Assembly (NCBI RefSeq): GCF_000337215.1
Contig: NZ_AOHZ01000061.1
Coordinates: forward strand, 1-64,000
Direction of reading: 5' to 3'
Length of the DNA stretch: 64,000 nt
DNA from: Natronolimnohabitans innermongolicus JCM 12255
GTDB taxonomy: Archaea; Halobacteriota; Halobacteria; Halobacteriales; Natrialbaceae
Positions 25,170 to 33,603 of the stretch are shown here, piece after piece (position 1 is the first letter of the stretch; the number at the start of each line of letters is the position of its first letter). A model generated the notes under the pieces. That model was not told the origin of the DNA, did no database searches, and saw nothing but the letters and a program-made list of their open reading frames with translations. A program made the translations under genes and the position numbers.

Positions 25170-25860
25170 CTCGACAGTATCATACGACAACCGATATTAA
25201 TGTTTGGCAGACAGGTCTGTATTATTATATAGTAATAAAAATGGTGGCTTATAGTGGCGGTTAATGGGTGAGATGGGGTGTCCAGCGGTGGTATCGGCGT
25301 ACTCAATGACAACTATCGGAGACGACCAATTCCGGTCGCTCGAGCGGTAGTCCGTAACTACCATGGGCCGTGGTCCGTGCGAACAGGAAGTAGGCAACGC
25401 TCGAGGAGACCGTACTGCAAGTGCCGAAAACGACCGCCTGTGTGGACGTGAACGCACCTCGACGACCGGTACCGACCGCTCGAGAACGGAACGTCGAGCG
25501 CCGCGGCCGACGCGGACTATTAGGCACTTCCCGAACGAGCAGTACTCGAGTACAGAAAGTTCTGTTACAGTATCGTACTACAGATCACACTTATCGATTC
25601 ACGAAAGTTGAATTGTAGCGATAATACCGAATGGAAACGAATCGGGTTCGACTACGAGCCCGACTCGCCAGCTACTCCGCGAGGTCCGGAGCGCGGACGA
25701 CCTCGCCCTCGTCGACGAACTGGTGACCGACGACTACGTCCACTCCGATCCGCTGCTCCCGGAGTCGCTCGATCGAAGTCGACCGACACTCTGTCTGTTC
25801 CAGCCGATGGCGGGGTCCACCCGCAGCGTAGGACCGCGGTTTACAGAGATAACAGGAGAA
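25170..25860. other. 690-bp AT-rich gene-free stretch
   Basis: Contains the promoter of the membrane protein gene, a near-palindromic AT-rich run at about 25221-25238 (tattattatatagtaata), no intact gene, and the SnoaL-like relic at 25672-25790. Short open frames on both strands have no family resemblance and were not accepted. Confidence 0.55.
25672..25790 (+). pseudogene. SnoaL-like/ester-cyclase relic
   Basis: A frame reading LLREVRSADDLALVDELV, then TDDYVHSDPLLPE, resembles the N-terminal half of SnoaL-like polyketide cyclase family proteins (pattern: role-of-helix, DLALVDELxADDYVxHDP). It has no start codon and loses similarity after DRS. Only about 40 residues remain. The right-end hairpin of an IS200/IS605-type element follows 80 nt later, so an insertion/deletion event may have removed the rest. 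Confidence 0.5.
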
Positions 25861-25862
25861 AG

Positions 25863-25882
25863 CCCACGGCTTTAGCCGTGGG
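25863..25882 (+). mobile_element. Solitary IS200/IS605-type right-end hairpin (copy 2)
   Basis: Stem cccacggc (25863-25870)/gccgtggg (25875-25882), loop ttta. It has the same size, flanks (ag before, ag after) and shape as copy 1 (15847-15866), with a compensating A-T to G-C change in the stem. No tnpB is attached. The M20 peptidase stop codon lies six nt downstream. Confidence 0.6.
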
Positions 25883-25888
25883 AGGATG

Positions 25889-27004
25889 TCAACGCGGCCA
25901 GTTTTCGGCGGTTCGGCGGTAGGTCTCGTAACATCGCTCGAGGACTTCGAGCGAGACGCTCTCCGTTTCGGTGTGAGCTTCGCCGGGCTCGGATGGCCCG
26001 TAGATCACGCACTCGGTTCCGGCATCGGAGAGCCAGCCCGCGTCGGTCGCGTGCGGTTTCGTCACGAGTTCGGGCGACCCAGACTGGGTGCCGTCGGCCG
26101 CCTCGAGCACCGCCGTCGCGAACCGCTCGTCGCCGCATCGCATCGGCGGTAGATCCTGATCGACGGTCCACTCGACGCCCTCGAGGTCGGCGACGCGCTC
26201 GAGGTCGGCCCGCTCTCCGGGGACGGTCCGCTCGTCGACGGTCACCTCGCAGCGCTCGGGGATCACGTTCATCGCTGTGCCGCCCTCGATTTCGGTGACG
26301 ACGAGACTCCCTGCGAGGGTCTCCCCGGCGACGTCGACCGCGGGAGCCTCGAGGGTCCGCACGAGGTCGACGGCGTCGGCCGCGCGGTAGATCGCGTTCT
26401 CGCCGACGCCGACCTCGCTCGCGTGGGCCGCGGTGCCGCGGGCGGTGATCGTGCTCCCGCGGCGACCCTTGTGGGCGACGGCGACGTCCGTCACGCCCGA
26501 ACTCGAGTAGCCCGTCGAGCCCTCGCCGACGACGGCGTAGTCGGGCGCGAACCCCTGTTCGATGGCGTGGCGGGCGCCGACGCCACCGACTTCCTCGCCG
26601 ACGAAACTGGCGAAGACGAGTTCGCCCGCGGCGTCGTCCGCGCCGACCGCGGCATCGCGAAACGCGAGCATCGCGGCCGCGACGGCGCCTTTCATATCCG
26701 CCGTACCGCGGCCGTACAGGCGCCCGTCGCGTCGCTCGACGACGTACTCGCCGTCGGCGTCCACCTGCGAGGGAGCGGGCTCGACCACGTCGTGGTGACC
26801 GACGAGTGCGAGCGATTCGTTCGCCGCGTTCGTGGCGCTCGCTCCCTCGGCGCCGCGGCGGGCGATCACGTTTCCAACTTCGTCTCTGCGCACGCGAGCG
26901 TCGGTTTCGCGGCGTAGCCACGACTCGATGAACTCGCCCGCGGCCGTCTCGTCGGTGTGGCTGGGGATCGAGACGAGTTCGCGGGTCAGTTCGGCAACGT
27001 CCAT
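25889..27004 (-). CDS. M20 family metallopeptidase (ArgE/DapE-like)
   Basis: 371 aa from ATG 27004 (MDVAELTRELVSIPSHT). Metal ligands of the dizinc site: His in LALVGHHDVVEP, Asp in LYGRGTADMKGAV, catalytic Glu-Glu in SFVGEEVGGVGA, Asp/Glu in VVGEGS, and the C-terminal His in PGEAHTETESV. The dimerisation domain begins at AHKGRRGSTITARGTAAHAS. It probably hydrolyses an N-acyl amino acid or a small peptide. The longer open frame that runs up to 28258 is another frame of the HemAT gene and was not used. The 3' end touches the IS right-end hairpin. Confidence 0.93.
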   Translation of the reverse strand: MDVAELTRELVSIPSHTDETAAGEFIESWLRRETDARVRRDEVGNVIARRGAEGASATNAANESLALVGHHDVVEPAPSQVDADGEYVVERRDGRLYGRGTADMKGAVAAAMLAFRDAAVGADDAAGELVFASFVGEEVGGVGARHAIEQGFAPDYAVVGEGSTGYSSSGVTDVAVAHKGRRGSTITARGTAAHASEVGVGENAIYRAADAVDLVRTLEAPAVDVAGETLAGSLVVTEIEGGTAMNVIPERCEVTVDERTVPGERADLERVADLEGVEWTVDQDLPPMRCGDERFATAVLEAADGTQSGSPELVTKPHATDAGWLSDAGTECVIYGPSEPGEAHTETESVSLEVLERCYETYRRTAENWPR

Positions 27005-27048
27005 GTTCGCCACGTCGACGCTCGGGGAGTTGAGACCACCGGTCCGTC

Positions 27049-28740
27049 TCACCCGAGTCGCTCGTAGACCGGCCTCGTCGTCCCGGGTTCGGCGTCGGTG
27101 AGCCTCGAGACGGCTTCCCCGACCGACTCGAGGCTGGCCGTCTGTTCCTGGCTGGCCGCGGCGACCGACTGGGCGGCCGCGGCGACCTCGTCTGCACTCT
27201 CGGCGACGTCTTCGACCGTCGCCGCCGCCCGCTGGACGTTTCGCGCCTGCTGGTCGGTCGCCGCTGCGACGTCGTCCATCCGCGCCGCCGTCTCGCGTGC
27301 GGCGTCGTGGATCTCCTCGAGGTCGGCCATCGAGTCCCGGACGCGATCGGCGCCCCGGTCGACCCGCTCGACGGTTCGGTCGGTCGCGTCGACCGTCTCG
27401 AGGGCGTCCTCGCGAACGCCTTCGACCGCCGTTTCGATCGACTCGAGGTCGCGTCGCGTCTGGGCGGCGAACGACTCGACTTCCTCGGCGATGACGCCCA
27501 TCGTCCTGGCGTTCCCGCTCGCGTCTCCACCGGCACTTCCGTCGGCGCCCGAGCGCGTCGCCTCGATCTTCGCGTTCTTCGCCAGCACCGCCGTTCGTTC
27601 GGCGACTTCGTCGAGGCGCTCGAGAACGGCGTCGATCTCGTCGGTGCGCTCCTCGAGGGCGGCCGCGGATTTGGCGACGTCCTCGGTGGCGGCTTCGATT
27701 TGCTCGAGTTCCTCGAGGGCCTCGGTGGCCGCGCTCGCGCCGTTCGACGCGAGGCGTTCGGTTCGCTCGCTCTCCTCGCTGACGGCGTCGGTCGTACTCG
27801 CCACCTCTTCGATCGCGGCGCTCAGTTCGCCCAGTTCGGTCGCCGCCTGATTCGTGTCTTCGGCCTGGCTCTCGGTGTGCTCGCTGATTGCGACGGCGCG
27901 CTCGGCGATCTCTTCGCTGGCGTCGTGGAGCTCCTCGATCGGGCCCTGAACGTCTTCCTCGACGTCGCGTGCAAGCCGCTTCCGGCGCTCGATCGAGTCC
28001 TCGAGATCCTGTGCGTACGAGTCGACGTACGTCTCGGTCGCGATCTGCATGTCGAGGTTGATGATCCGAAGCAGGGAGAGGACGTCGTGCAGTCCGTCGT
28101 CGATCGCGTCCCTGACGGTCGCTTCGAACGATTCCTCGAGGCCGTCCTGCTGATCGTCTTCGACCTGGCTCTCGCTCCCGCCGCCGAACCCGAGCGCACC
28201 GGCCAGGCCGCCGAGTCCGCCCTCCGTTTCTTCGGTCTCGTTTTGTTCGGCCGCCCACGTTTCGATCTCCGCGATCACCTGTTCCTGAATTCGTTCGTTG
28301 AGCTGCTCGAGCAACAGATCGTAGTAGACGCCGTACTGCCCGATGTAGTGTTTGAGCGGCATGTCGAGCAGTTCGTGAAGTTTCCCGATCCGAGCGCGGT
28401 TCGCGAAGAACTCCTGGTCGTAGTCGCCGGTCGAAAGCGAAACGAGGTAGGCACTCTGGGTCTGCTTGAGCGCGTTGACGTCCTTCGGCGACCGCTCGAT
28501 CACCGTCCGCGTCCCCTCGTACCCCAGCAGATTTTCGTAGAAGTCGTCGGCGATCGCCGTCTGATTGTCCCGAAGCAGGTCCTCGAGGTCGGCGAGTCGC
28601 CGCTCGTCGTCCGCGTCGAAGCCGATGAAGTGCTTTCGCCAGTCGAGTTCCTGTTCGGTCAGCCCGATCCGGTCGACGAGTTCGTCGACCTCGAGAAACT
28701 CGTTGAGTTTCCCGGTTCCGAACGTCTGCGCAGGATCCAT
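27049..28740 (-). CDS. hemAT: HemAT-type globin-coupled chemotaxis transducer
   Basis: 563 aa from ATG 28740 (MDPAQTFGTGKLNEF). Residues 1-170 form a sensor globin of the HemAT/globin-coupled type, with proximal His122 in RIGKLHELLDMP; the rest is a soluble methyl-accepting chemotaxis domain with long coiled coils (AIEEVASTTDAVSEESERTE) and a kinase-interaction tip at AKNAKIEATRSGADGSAG. No membrane helix, as expected for cytoplasmic oxygen sensors. It binds O2 via haem and steers flagellar rotation through CheA/CheW. Unusual: an insertion of Gly/Glu-rich low complexity between globin and coiled coil (about 180-215). Confidence 0.95.
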   Translation of the reverse strand: MDPAQTFGTGKLNEFLEVDELVDRIGLTEQELDWRKHFIGFDADDERRLADLEDLLRDNQTAIADDFYENLLGYEGTRTVIERSPKDVNALKQTQSAYLVSLSTGDYDQEFFANRARIGKLHELLDMPLKHYIGQYGVYYDLLLEQLNERIQEQVIAEIETWAAEQNETEETEGGLGGLAGALGFGGGSESQVEDDQQDGLEESFEATVRDAIDDGLHDVLSLLRIINLDMQIATETYVDSYAQDLEDSIERRKRLARDVEEDVQGPIEELHDASEEIAERAVAISEHTESQAEDTNQAATELGELSAAIEEVASTTDAVSEESERTERLASNGASAATEALEELEQIEAATEDVAKSAAALEERTDEIDAVLERLDEVAERTAVLAKNAKIEATRSGADGSAGGDASGNARTMGVIAEEVESFAAQTRRDLESIETAVEGVREDALETVDATDRTVERVDRGADRVRDSMADLEEIHDAARETAARMDDVAAATDQQARNVQRAAATVEDVAESADEVAAAAQSVAAASQEQTASLESVGEAVSRLTDAEPGTTRPVYERLG

Positions 28741-28916
28741 TGTATGAACATATTCGGTGAGTGGCTGAAATGACGGCGCCAATTCCTATCGACTGGGAAC
28801 ACTGTAAATCTATCGTGATGGTTTCCGTGGGGGAGCCGCTGACGGGCGTCCCGGTACCCCTACGGCGGCGTTCGAAGGTGGAACATCCTTATACGTGTCC
28901 GCCGACCAGCTAGCAT

Positions 28917-30803
28917 ATGAACGTCGTGCCGGATACGAGCGTGGTCATCGACGGCCGCGTCTCGGTGGCGATCGAAGACGGGCAGTTCGAGGGAGCGACG
29001 ATTTCGGTGCCGGAAGCCGTCGTCGCGGAGCTCGAAGCGCAGGCCAACGACGGGATCGAGAGCGGCTGGGACGGTCTCGAGGAACTCCAGCGTCTGGCCG
29101 ACCTCGCCGACGAGGGAACGGTCGAACTCGAGTACATCGGCGAGCGGCCGAGCGCCATCGAGCGGGGCCACGCCTCCGAGGGAGAGATCGACGCGCTGAT
29201 CCGGGACCTCGCGGAGGACCACGAGGCGACCTTCATGACCAGCGACGTCGTTCAGGCGGAGGTCGCCCGGGCGAAGGGCCTCGAGGTCGAGCACGTCTCC
29301 CCCGAGGTCCGGGAGGTAGGTACGCTCACGGTCGAGAACTATTTCGACGACCAGACGATGAGCGTCCACCTCAAGACGGACGCCGTCCCGAAGGCAAAGC
29401 GGGGCGAACTCGGCGAGATGCACTACGAGCCGATCGCCGACGAGCCGCTTGAGGAGGCGACGATGGACGAGTACGCCCGCGAGGTCATCGACGGCGCCAA
29501 GGAATCCTCGGAGGGCTTCATCGAACTCTCCCAGCCGGGGATGAAGATCGTCCAGTTTCGCGACTACCGAATCGCCATCGGGCGACCGCCGTTTTCCGAC
29601 GGCATCGAGATCACGGCCGTCCGGCCGATCGCCCAGACCGACATCGAGGACTACGAGAACGCCGACGAACTGAAAGAACGGCTGCTCGAGCGCCAGCGCG
29701 GCGTCCTCATCTCGGGAGCGCCGGGAGCCGGGAAGTCGACGTTCGCACAGGCGGTCGCCCGGTTCATCTCGAATCACGACTACGCGGTCAAAACGATGGA
29801 GAAACCGCGGGACCTGCAGGTCGGCCCCGAGATCACCCAGTACACCGAACTGGGCGGCGAGATGGCCAACACGGCCGACGCCCTGCTGATGGTCCGACCC
29901 GACTACACGATCTACGACGAGGTCCGCAAAACCGACGACTTCGAGGTCTTCGCGGACATGCGCCTGGCGGGTGTCGGCATGATCGGCGTCGTCCACGCGA
30001 CGCGTCCGATCGACGCCCTCCAGCGACTCGTGGGACGGGTCGAACTCGGGATGATTCCACAGGTCGTCGACACCGTCGTCTACATAGAAGCTGGGGAGGT
30101 AAACACCGTCTACGACGTCCGGACGGAGGTCAAGGTCCCCGCCGGCCTCACCGAGGAGGACCTCGCCCGCCCGGTGATCCAGGTCACGAACTTCGAAACC
30201 GGCGAGCCCGAGTACGAGATCTACACCTTCAACCGCCAGGTCGTCACCGTCCCCCTCAAAGACGAGGAGGGCGGCCCCGGCAGCGAGTCCGGCGTCGACC
30301 GCATCGCCAAACAGGAGATCGAACGCGAGATCCGCTCGATCGCGCGGGGTTACGTCGACGTCGAACTCCGGAGCCAGGATAAAGCGGTCGTCTACGTCGA
30401 AGAGAACGACATCTCGAGCGTCATCGGCAAGGGCGGCGGTCGGATCACCGACGTCGAGAACCGCCTCGGCATCGACATCGACGTCCGAACCCACGACGAG
30501 AACCCCAACTACGGCGCCGGCGGTGGTGGCGGCGGAGCGACCGCCAACGGCGCCGGCGGCGGTGGCGGGGGCCAGCAGACCGCTGGCGAGATGGTAACGC
30601 CCGAAATCACCTCGAGACACATCGTCATCCCCGTCGACGGCAACCACGGCGAGACCGTCGAGGTGCAGGCCGGCGGCGACTACCTCTTCACCGCGACGGT
30701 GAGTCGCGGGGGCGAGATTCAGGTGTCTCGAGGGAGTGCGATCGCCGACGAGTTAGAGCAGGCGATCGATCGCAAGGAGCCGGTGTCGGTCGTGCCGTCG
30801 TAA
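28917..30803 (+). CDS. PIN domain, VirB11-like ATPase and KH domain protein
   Basis: 628 aa. Three parts in order: a PIN (VapC-like) domain with Asp6 in VVPDTSVVIDGR and ADEGTVELEY; a PilT/VirB11-type ATPase with Walker A GAPGAGKS near residues 266-273 and a Walker B-like MLMVRPDYTIYDEVRKT; then a KH domain (SSVIGKGGGRITDVENRLG, about 498-517), a Gly-rich linker and a short conserved tail. The family occurs in nearly all Euryarchaeota and is thought to act in RNA quality control. All three active parts look intact. A TATA-like cttatacg lies 22-29 nt upstream. Confidence 0.95.
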   Translation: MNVVPDTSVVIDGRVSVAIEDGQFEGATISVPEAVVAELEAQANDGIESGWDGLEELQRLADLADEGTVELEYIGERPSAIERGHASEGEIDALIRDLAEDHEATFMTSDVVQAEVARAKGLEVEHVSPEVREVGTLTVENYFDDQTMSVHLKTDAVPKAKRGELGEMHYEPIADEPLEEATMDEYAREVIDGAKESSEGFIELSQPGMKIVQFRDYRIAIGRPPFSDGIEITAVRPIAQTDIEDYENADELKERLLERQRGVLISGAPGAGKSTFAQAVARFISNHDYAVKTMEKPRDLQVGPEITQYTELGGEMANTADALLMVRPDYTIYDEVRKTDDFEVFADMRLAGVGMIGVVHATRPIDALQRLVGRVELGMIPQVVDTVVYIEAGEVNTVYDVRTEVKVPAGLTEEDLARPVIQVTNFETGEPEYEIYTFNRQVVTVPLKDEEGGPGSESGVDRIAKQEIEREIRSIARGYVDVELRSQDKAVVYVEENDISSVIGKGGGRITDVENRLGIDIDVRTHDENPNYGAGGGGGGATANGAGGGGGGQQTAGEMVTPEITSRHIVIPVDGNHGETVEVQAGGDYLFTATVSRGGEIQVSRGSAIADELEQAIDRKEPVSVVPS

Positions 30804-30884
30804 CAGTTGTTGGCAATGTGATCTACTTTATTCAGTCTGACCGGCTCGGACACTGCGAGATCCTTACCGGTTATTGTTCGGTTG

Positions 30885-31820
30885 TCAGTGCTCCGACTTC
30901 GGATTTTCTATCTGTTTCTTGACGTTGGTTTCATCTGGAGTGACGGGCTTCACTCGAAGCTCTCCGAAACCGTACTTCGAGTGGTTCCCGGCGCGGGTCA
31001 CTCCAGAGATCGCGGTCTCCACCGGACGGTCGCCGTCGTAGCCGACGACCACACCGTGATCGACGGTTTCTAACTCGTAGATGTCTCCGCCCTCGATGAT
31101 CTTCTCCAGCCGCTGGCGTAGCCGCGCTTCGTCGTCTATGCTCCACCACCAGGGCACGTCCACGTTGTTCGCCTTCGGGTACTCTGACCGGAGAACGAAC
31201 GGCGTCACGAGTTCGAGGATGAACGCCTCGCCGTCTTCGAGACGCGAGTAGTCTAGGGCCTCCAGGTCAACGACCTGCGTGTCTTTCAGCGTGGTCGTCC
31301 CGTAGCCGTAGTTACGTTTGCCGCCGAACTGGAGTCCATCGAGCACGTCCTCGCCCAGGGGGAGTACGCCAGGGTCATCGGCGTGCAAGTAGGCATTCAC
31401 GTACCAGCGCGTGGTCTGCTGCTGTTTCCGAGCGTCGTCGGGCCGACCCATGATCGTCTCGTGAGCCAACGCTGGCATCCCACTCTGGAACCGGATATCG
31501 TGGGCGTTCAGTCCGTCGCGGGGTCGGGTATCGAGCAGCCACGGATGGTCGGGATGCCGAAAGAGGAACAGGTCGTTGTAGCTCTCCACGTCAGGGAGCG
31601 ACGACCCCATGTACGGGCGAATGCCACTCTGTGAGTGCTCCTCGGGGAACGTCCCGAACTGGCCGGGAACGAACATCCCGTGGCTGGCGTTGATGTGCTG
31701 GTGGATGTCGTGCTCCAGCTGCATCCCGAGCGCGTGGTAGATCGCGTTCCCCGAGACGTAGTAGGGGTGCCCGAGATAGTCCATGTCGAGTTCCCAATGG
31801 ACCTGCTGGATGCGGGTCAC
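30885..31820 (-). CDS. Cas5-like RAMP protein with two RRM domains (HRAMP component)
   Basis: 311 aa from a GTG at 31820 that overlaps the previous gene's TGA (GTGA). Two glycine-rich loops are diagnostic of RAMP/RRM folds: LQFGGKRNYGYGTTT (residues 163-177) and VTRAGNHSKYGFGELRV (274-290). The two-RRM plan with loops at the ends of both domains matches Cas5/Csm4-like proteins, which bind the 5' handle of crRNA. An N-terminal WELDMDYLGHPYYVSGNAIYHAL block gives the first beta-alpha unit. It ends the six-gene operon. Alternatives: a Cas6-like endonuclease, since the second loop lies at the extreme C-terminus; but no clear catalytic His near the N-terminus stands out. HRAMP assignment is from memory of the published description. 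Confidence 0.72.
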   Translation of the reverse strand: MTRIQQVHWELDMDYLGHPYYVSGNAIYHALGMQLEHDIHQHINASHGMFVPGQFGTFPEEHSQSGIRPYMGSSLPDVESYNDLFLFRHPDHPWLLDTRPRDGLNAHDIRFQSGMPALAHETIMGRPDDARKQQQTTRWYVNAYLHADDPGVLPLGEDVLDGLQFGGKRNYGYGTTTLKDTQVVDLEALDYSRLEDGEAFILELVTPFVLRSEYPKANNVDVPWWWSIDDEARLRQRLEKIIEGGDIYELETVDHGVVVGYDGDRPVETAISGVTRAGNHSKYGFGELRVKPVTPDETNVKKQIENPKSEH

Positions 31821-32599
31821 GCGTTCTCCCTCCGGGTTTCGAGATCCTCGATGTACTGGAGCGCAGTGCTCCAACTCCAGATCCGCCGGAGGTTCGCATC
31901 GAGCACCATGTCGTGCTTGTCGTGATTGACATCGAGCGGGTGCGCGGTGAGGCGCTTCCACGCCGACTCCCACGACCGCCACGGGCGGCTTCCAAGGCGG
32001 GCCCACGGTTGCCCGCCTGCACTCCCGTCGATACGGAGCGCGAAGCGGTCGCCCGCGTAGACCGTCCGGTGGGGCACGATCTCCTCGCTATCGTCCACGA
32101 CCAGGAGGAGATCGGCGAACTCGTGGCCGGCGCGGTAGTTGTCCAAGAGCGCCGCCACGAGCAGCGTGTGGAACTTCAAGCTCGTGTACGGGTAGTAGAT
32201 GCTCTCGTTGAACCCGCTCGCTACGTCCGACGTGAGCCACGCCCGATGCATCACTTCGGGGTCGGAGCCCGTCAGCAGGTCGTTGATGGCCTCAGAGAGA
32301 CGCGGACGTGAGAACTCCTTGGGGTCGTAGTGAGAGTCGCCCGTCAGCAGTGAGAGCCGGTAGTGCGTCTCGTGGTTGTCCACAGTCTGTTCGGGCTTCC
32401 CGTTGGGCCGTGAGAGCGCCGACGCGTCGCCGTCCGCGCCGTGCGGGACGGTCTGATTCACCGGGACGCCGTGGAAGGTGTCCGGCGCGTAGTCGTGCGT
32501 CTCGCCGTTGAGCTTGTGGGCGTCGTGGCGGTAGGCCGCGACCATCACGTTCTGACCGCCGTCGCCCTGGAAGTCGCTAAGGGTGGCGTTCTCGGGCAT
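31817..32599 (-). CDS. Uncharacterised component of the RAMP operon
   Basis: 260 aa. No family recognised. The ATG follows the stop of the Cas7-like gene with no gap (TAG/ATG), and the gene's TGA overlaps the GTG of the Cas5-like gene. Visible features: a His/Asp-rich section (YRHDAHKLNGETHDY; VDNHETHYRLSLLTGDSHYD), a central alpha/beta segment (TSLKFHTLLVAALLDNYRAGHEF; LLLVVDDSEEIVPH) and a Trp/Arg-rich basic patch (RPWRSWESAWKRLTAHP) that could bind nucleic acid. Published HRAMP loci include one conserved uncharacterised protein besides Cas5 and Cas7 homologues; this gene has that position. The His cluster could be metal-binding, so a nuclease role is possible but unproven. Confidence 0.7.
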   Translation of the reverse strand: MPENATLSDFQGDGGQNVMVAAYRHDAHKLNGETHDYAPDTFHGVPVNQTVPHGADGDASALSRPNGKPEQTVDNHETHYRLSLLTGDSHYDPKEFSRPRLSEAINDLLTGSDPEVMHRAWLTSDVASGFNESIYYPYTSLKFHTLLVAALLDNYRAGHEFADLLLVVDDSEEIVPHRTVYAGDRFALRIDGSAGGQPWARLGSRPWRSWESAWKRLTAHPLDVNHDKHDMVLDANLRRIWSWSTALQYIEDLETRRENA

Positions 32600-33463
32600 C
32601 TACGGCCCCTCCTCGATGCGCTCTTCCAGCGCCTCCACGAACGCCGGGCGGTACTCTTCGGCCCACTGGTCGTCTTTCTCGTCCATCTTGTTCGTGTTGC
32701 CCTTCCCGCGGTCGAAGACGCGCTTCAGTTCGCGCTCCTCGTACAGCGGATTGATGAGGTGGCAATCGACGATCCCCGCGCCGAAGTTTCGCGCGCCACC
32801 GAGTTGGTGCATGAAGTCCGTCTTGTGCCCATCTAGGAAGTTGATCCCCTCGACGAGCAGGCCGATGAACTCGGGCTTCGTCTCCCGGAAGGAGAGGTGC
32901 CAGCAACCGTCAAGATTCGCCACGGCGTCCACCTCGGTGTTCCGTAGCGGTTCGCGGTTGTCCTCTCGGTTGCGAGAGACGACGTTCCGGTTCAGCCGGC
33001 GGTAGTGGCCTTCAGCCTGTCCGCGCGTGTAGTCCACGCTGTAGCGGACAGGGTTGAACTTGATCGGACGACGCATCACCTTCCCGGGCTGGTTGCCGAA
33101 TCCACCGAAGAGATCGAAGACGACACAGCCGTCGTCTTCCTTCGGGTCGTCGGTACACGCACCCTTCTCGTGATAATCGTCGTCGAGGTCGCGCTCGTAG
33201 ACGCCGTCCTTCATGAAGTTCGCGTTGGCCTCACCAGGATGGCAAGCGGTCCCGCCGTACTCGTGGACGACGCGCTCCATTCCATGGCGGAGCCAGCCCG
33301 AGAGCGGGAACGAGGGGATGATACCGCCGATCTGGTTCTGTGGGTCGTCGTCCTCGTAGTTCCCATTGCTGGCGTGGTGTCGGTCGGTCATGATCGAATC
33401 GCCGACCACCAGCAGGTCAGTCTGGATGCGGACGAACACGTCGCGGTCGAGATCTTCAATCAT
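32600..33463 (-). CDS. Cas7-like RAMP protein (Csm3/Csf2-like, HRAMP component)
   Basis: 287 aa. Shows the Csm3/Cas7 pattern: N-terminal strand FVRIQTDLLVVGDS; the RAMP insertion helix GGIIPSFPLSGWLRHGMER (47-65, compare IPGSSLKGxLR of Csm3); a Cys-bearing loop (C74, C103, C113) ending VVFDLFGGFG; and a C-terminal Gly-rich loop LGGARNFGAGIVDCHL (221-236). Cas7 proteins form the crRNA-binding backbone of class 1 effectors. Linked to a Cas5-like protein but to no Cas10, Cas8, Cas1/2 or CRISPR array. The glycine loop and SGWLRHG motif are intact. It fits the derived haloarchaeal system known as HRAMP; type IV Csf2 is the nearest alternative. Confidence 0.78.
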   Translation of the reverse strand: MIEDLDRDVFVRIQTDLLVVGDSIMTDRHHASNGNYEDDDPQNQIGGIIPSFPLSGWLRHGMERVVHEYGGTACHPGEANANFMKDGVYERDLDDDYHEKGACTDDPKEDDGCVVFDLFGGFGNQPGKVMRRPIKFNPVRYSVDYTRGQAEGHYRRLNRNVVSRNREDNREPLRNTEVDAVANLDGCWHLSFRETKPEFIGLLVEGINFLDGHKTDFMHQLGGARNFGAGIVDCHLINPLYEERELKRVFDRGKGNTNKMDEKDDQWAEEYRPAFVEALEERIEEGP

Positions 33464-33468
33464 GGGTG

Positions 33469-33603
33469 TTAGCAGCTTTCCAGTGCTGTTTTGAGGGCTT
33501 CGAGACTGCCGTAGCCAATGCCGCCAATCTCGTACTCCGTGTACGTAGTTCCCTCATCTGTGCGGACGATCTGGGCCGTCACACGGGGGTCACTGGATCG
33601 CAT
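33469..33603 (-). CDS. 44-aa protein inside the RAMP operon
   Basis: ATG at 33603, TAA at 33469-33471. Translation MRSSDPRVTAQIVRTDEGTT, then YTEYEIGGIGYGSLEALKTA and LESC. The start overlaps the 3' end of the upstream gene by 14 nt; the stop lies five nt before the Cas7-like ATG. The packing into an otherwise gapless operon argues that it is a real gene. Beta-strand then a helix after GGIGYGS; it resembles no family known to me, though KTSC-like small proteins share such a layout. Confidence 0.6.
   Translation of the reverse strand: MRSSDPRVTAQIVRTDEGTTYTEYEIGGIGYGSLEALKTALESC

Noticed and set aside
25303-25611. Overlapping ORFs on both strands in the AT-rich gap
   Set aside because: No family resemblance and composition unlike neighbouring proteins.
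25889-28258. 789-aa minus-strand open frame
   Set aside because: Only the part below 27004 is the M20 peptidase; the rest is an Arg-rich shadow of the HemAT gene in another frame.
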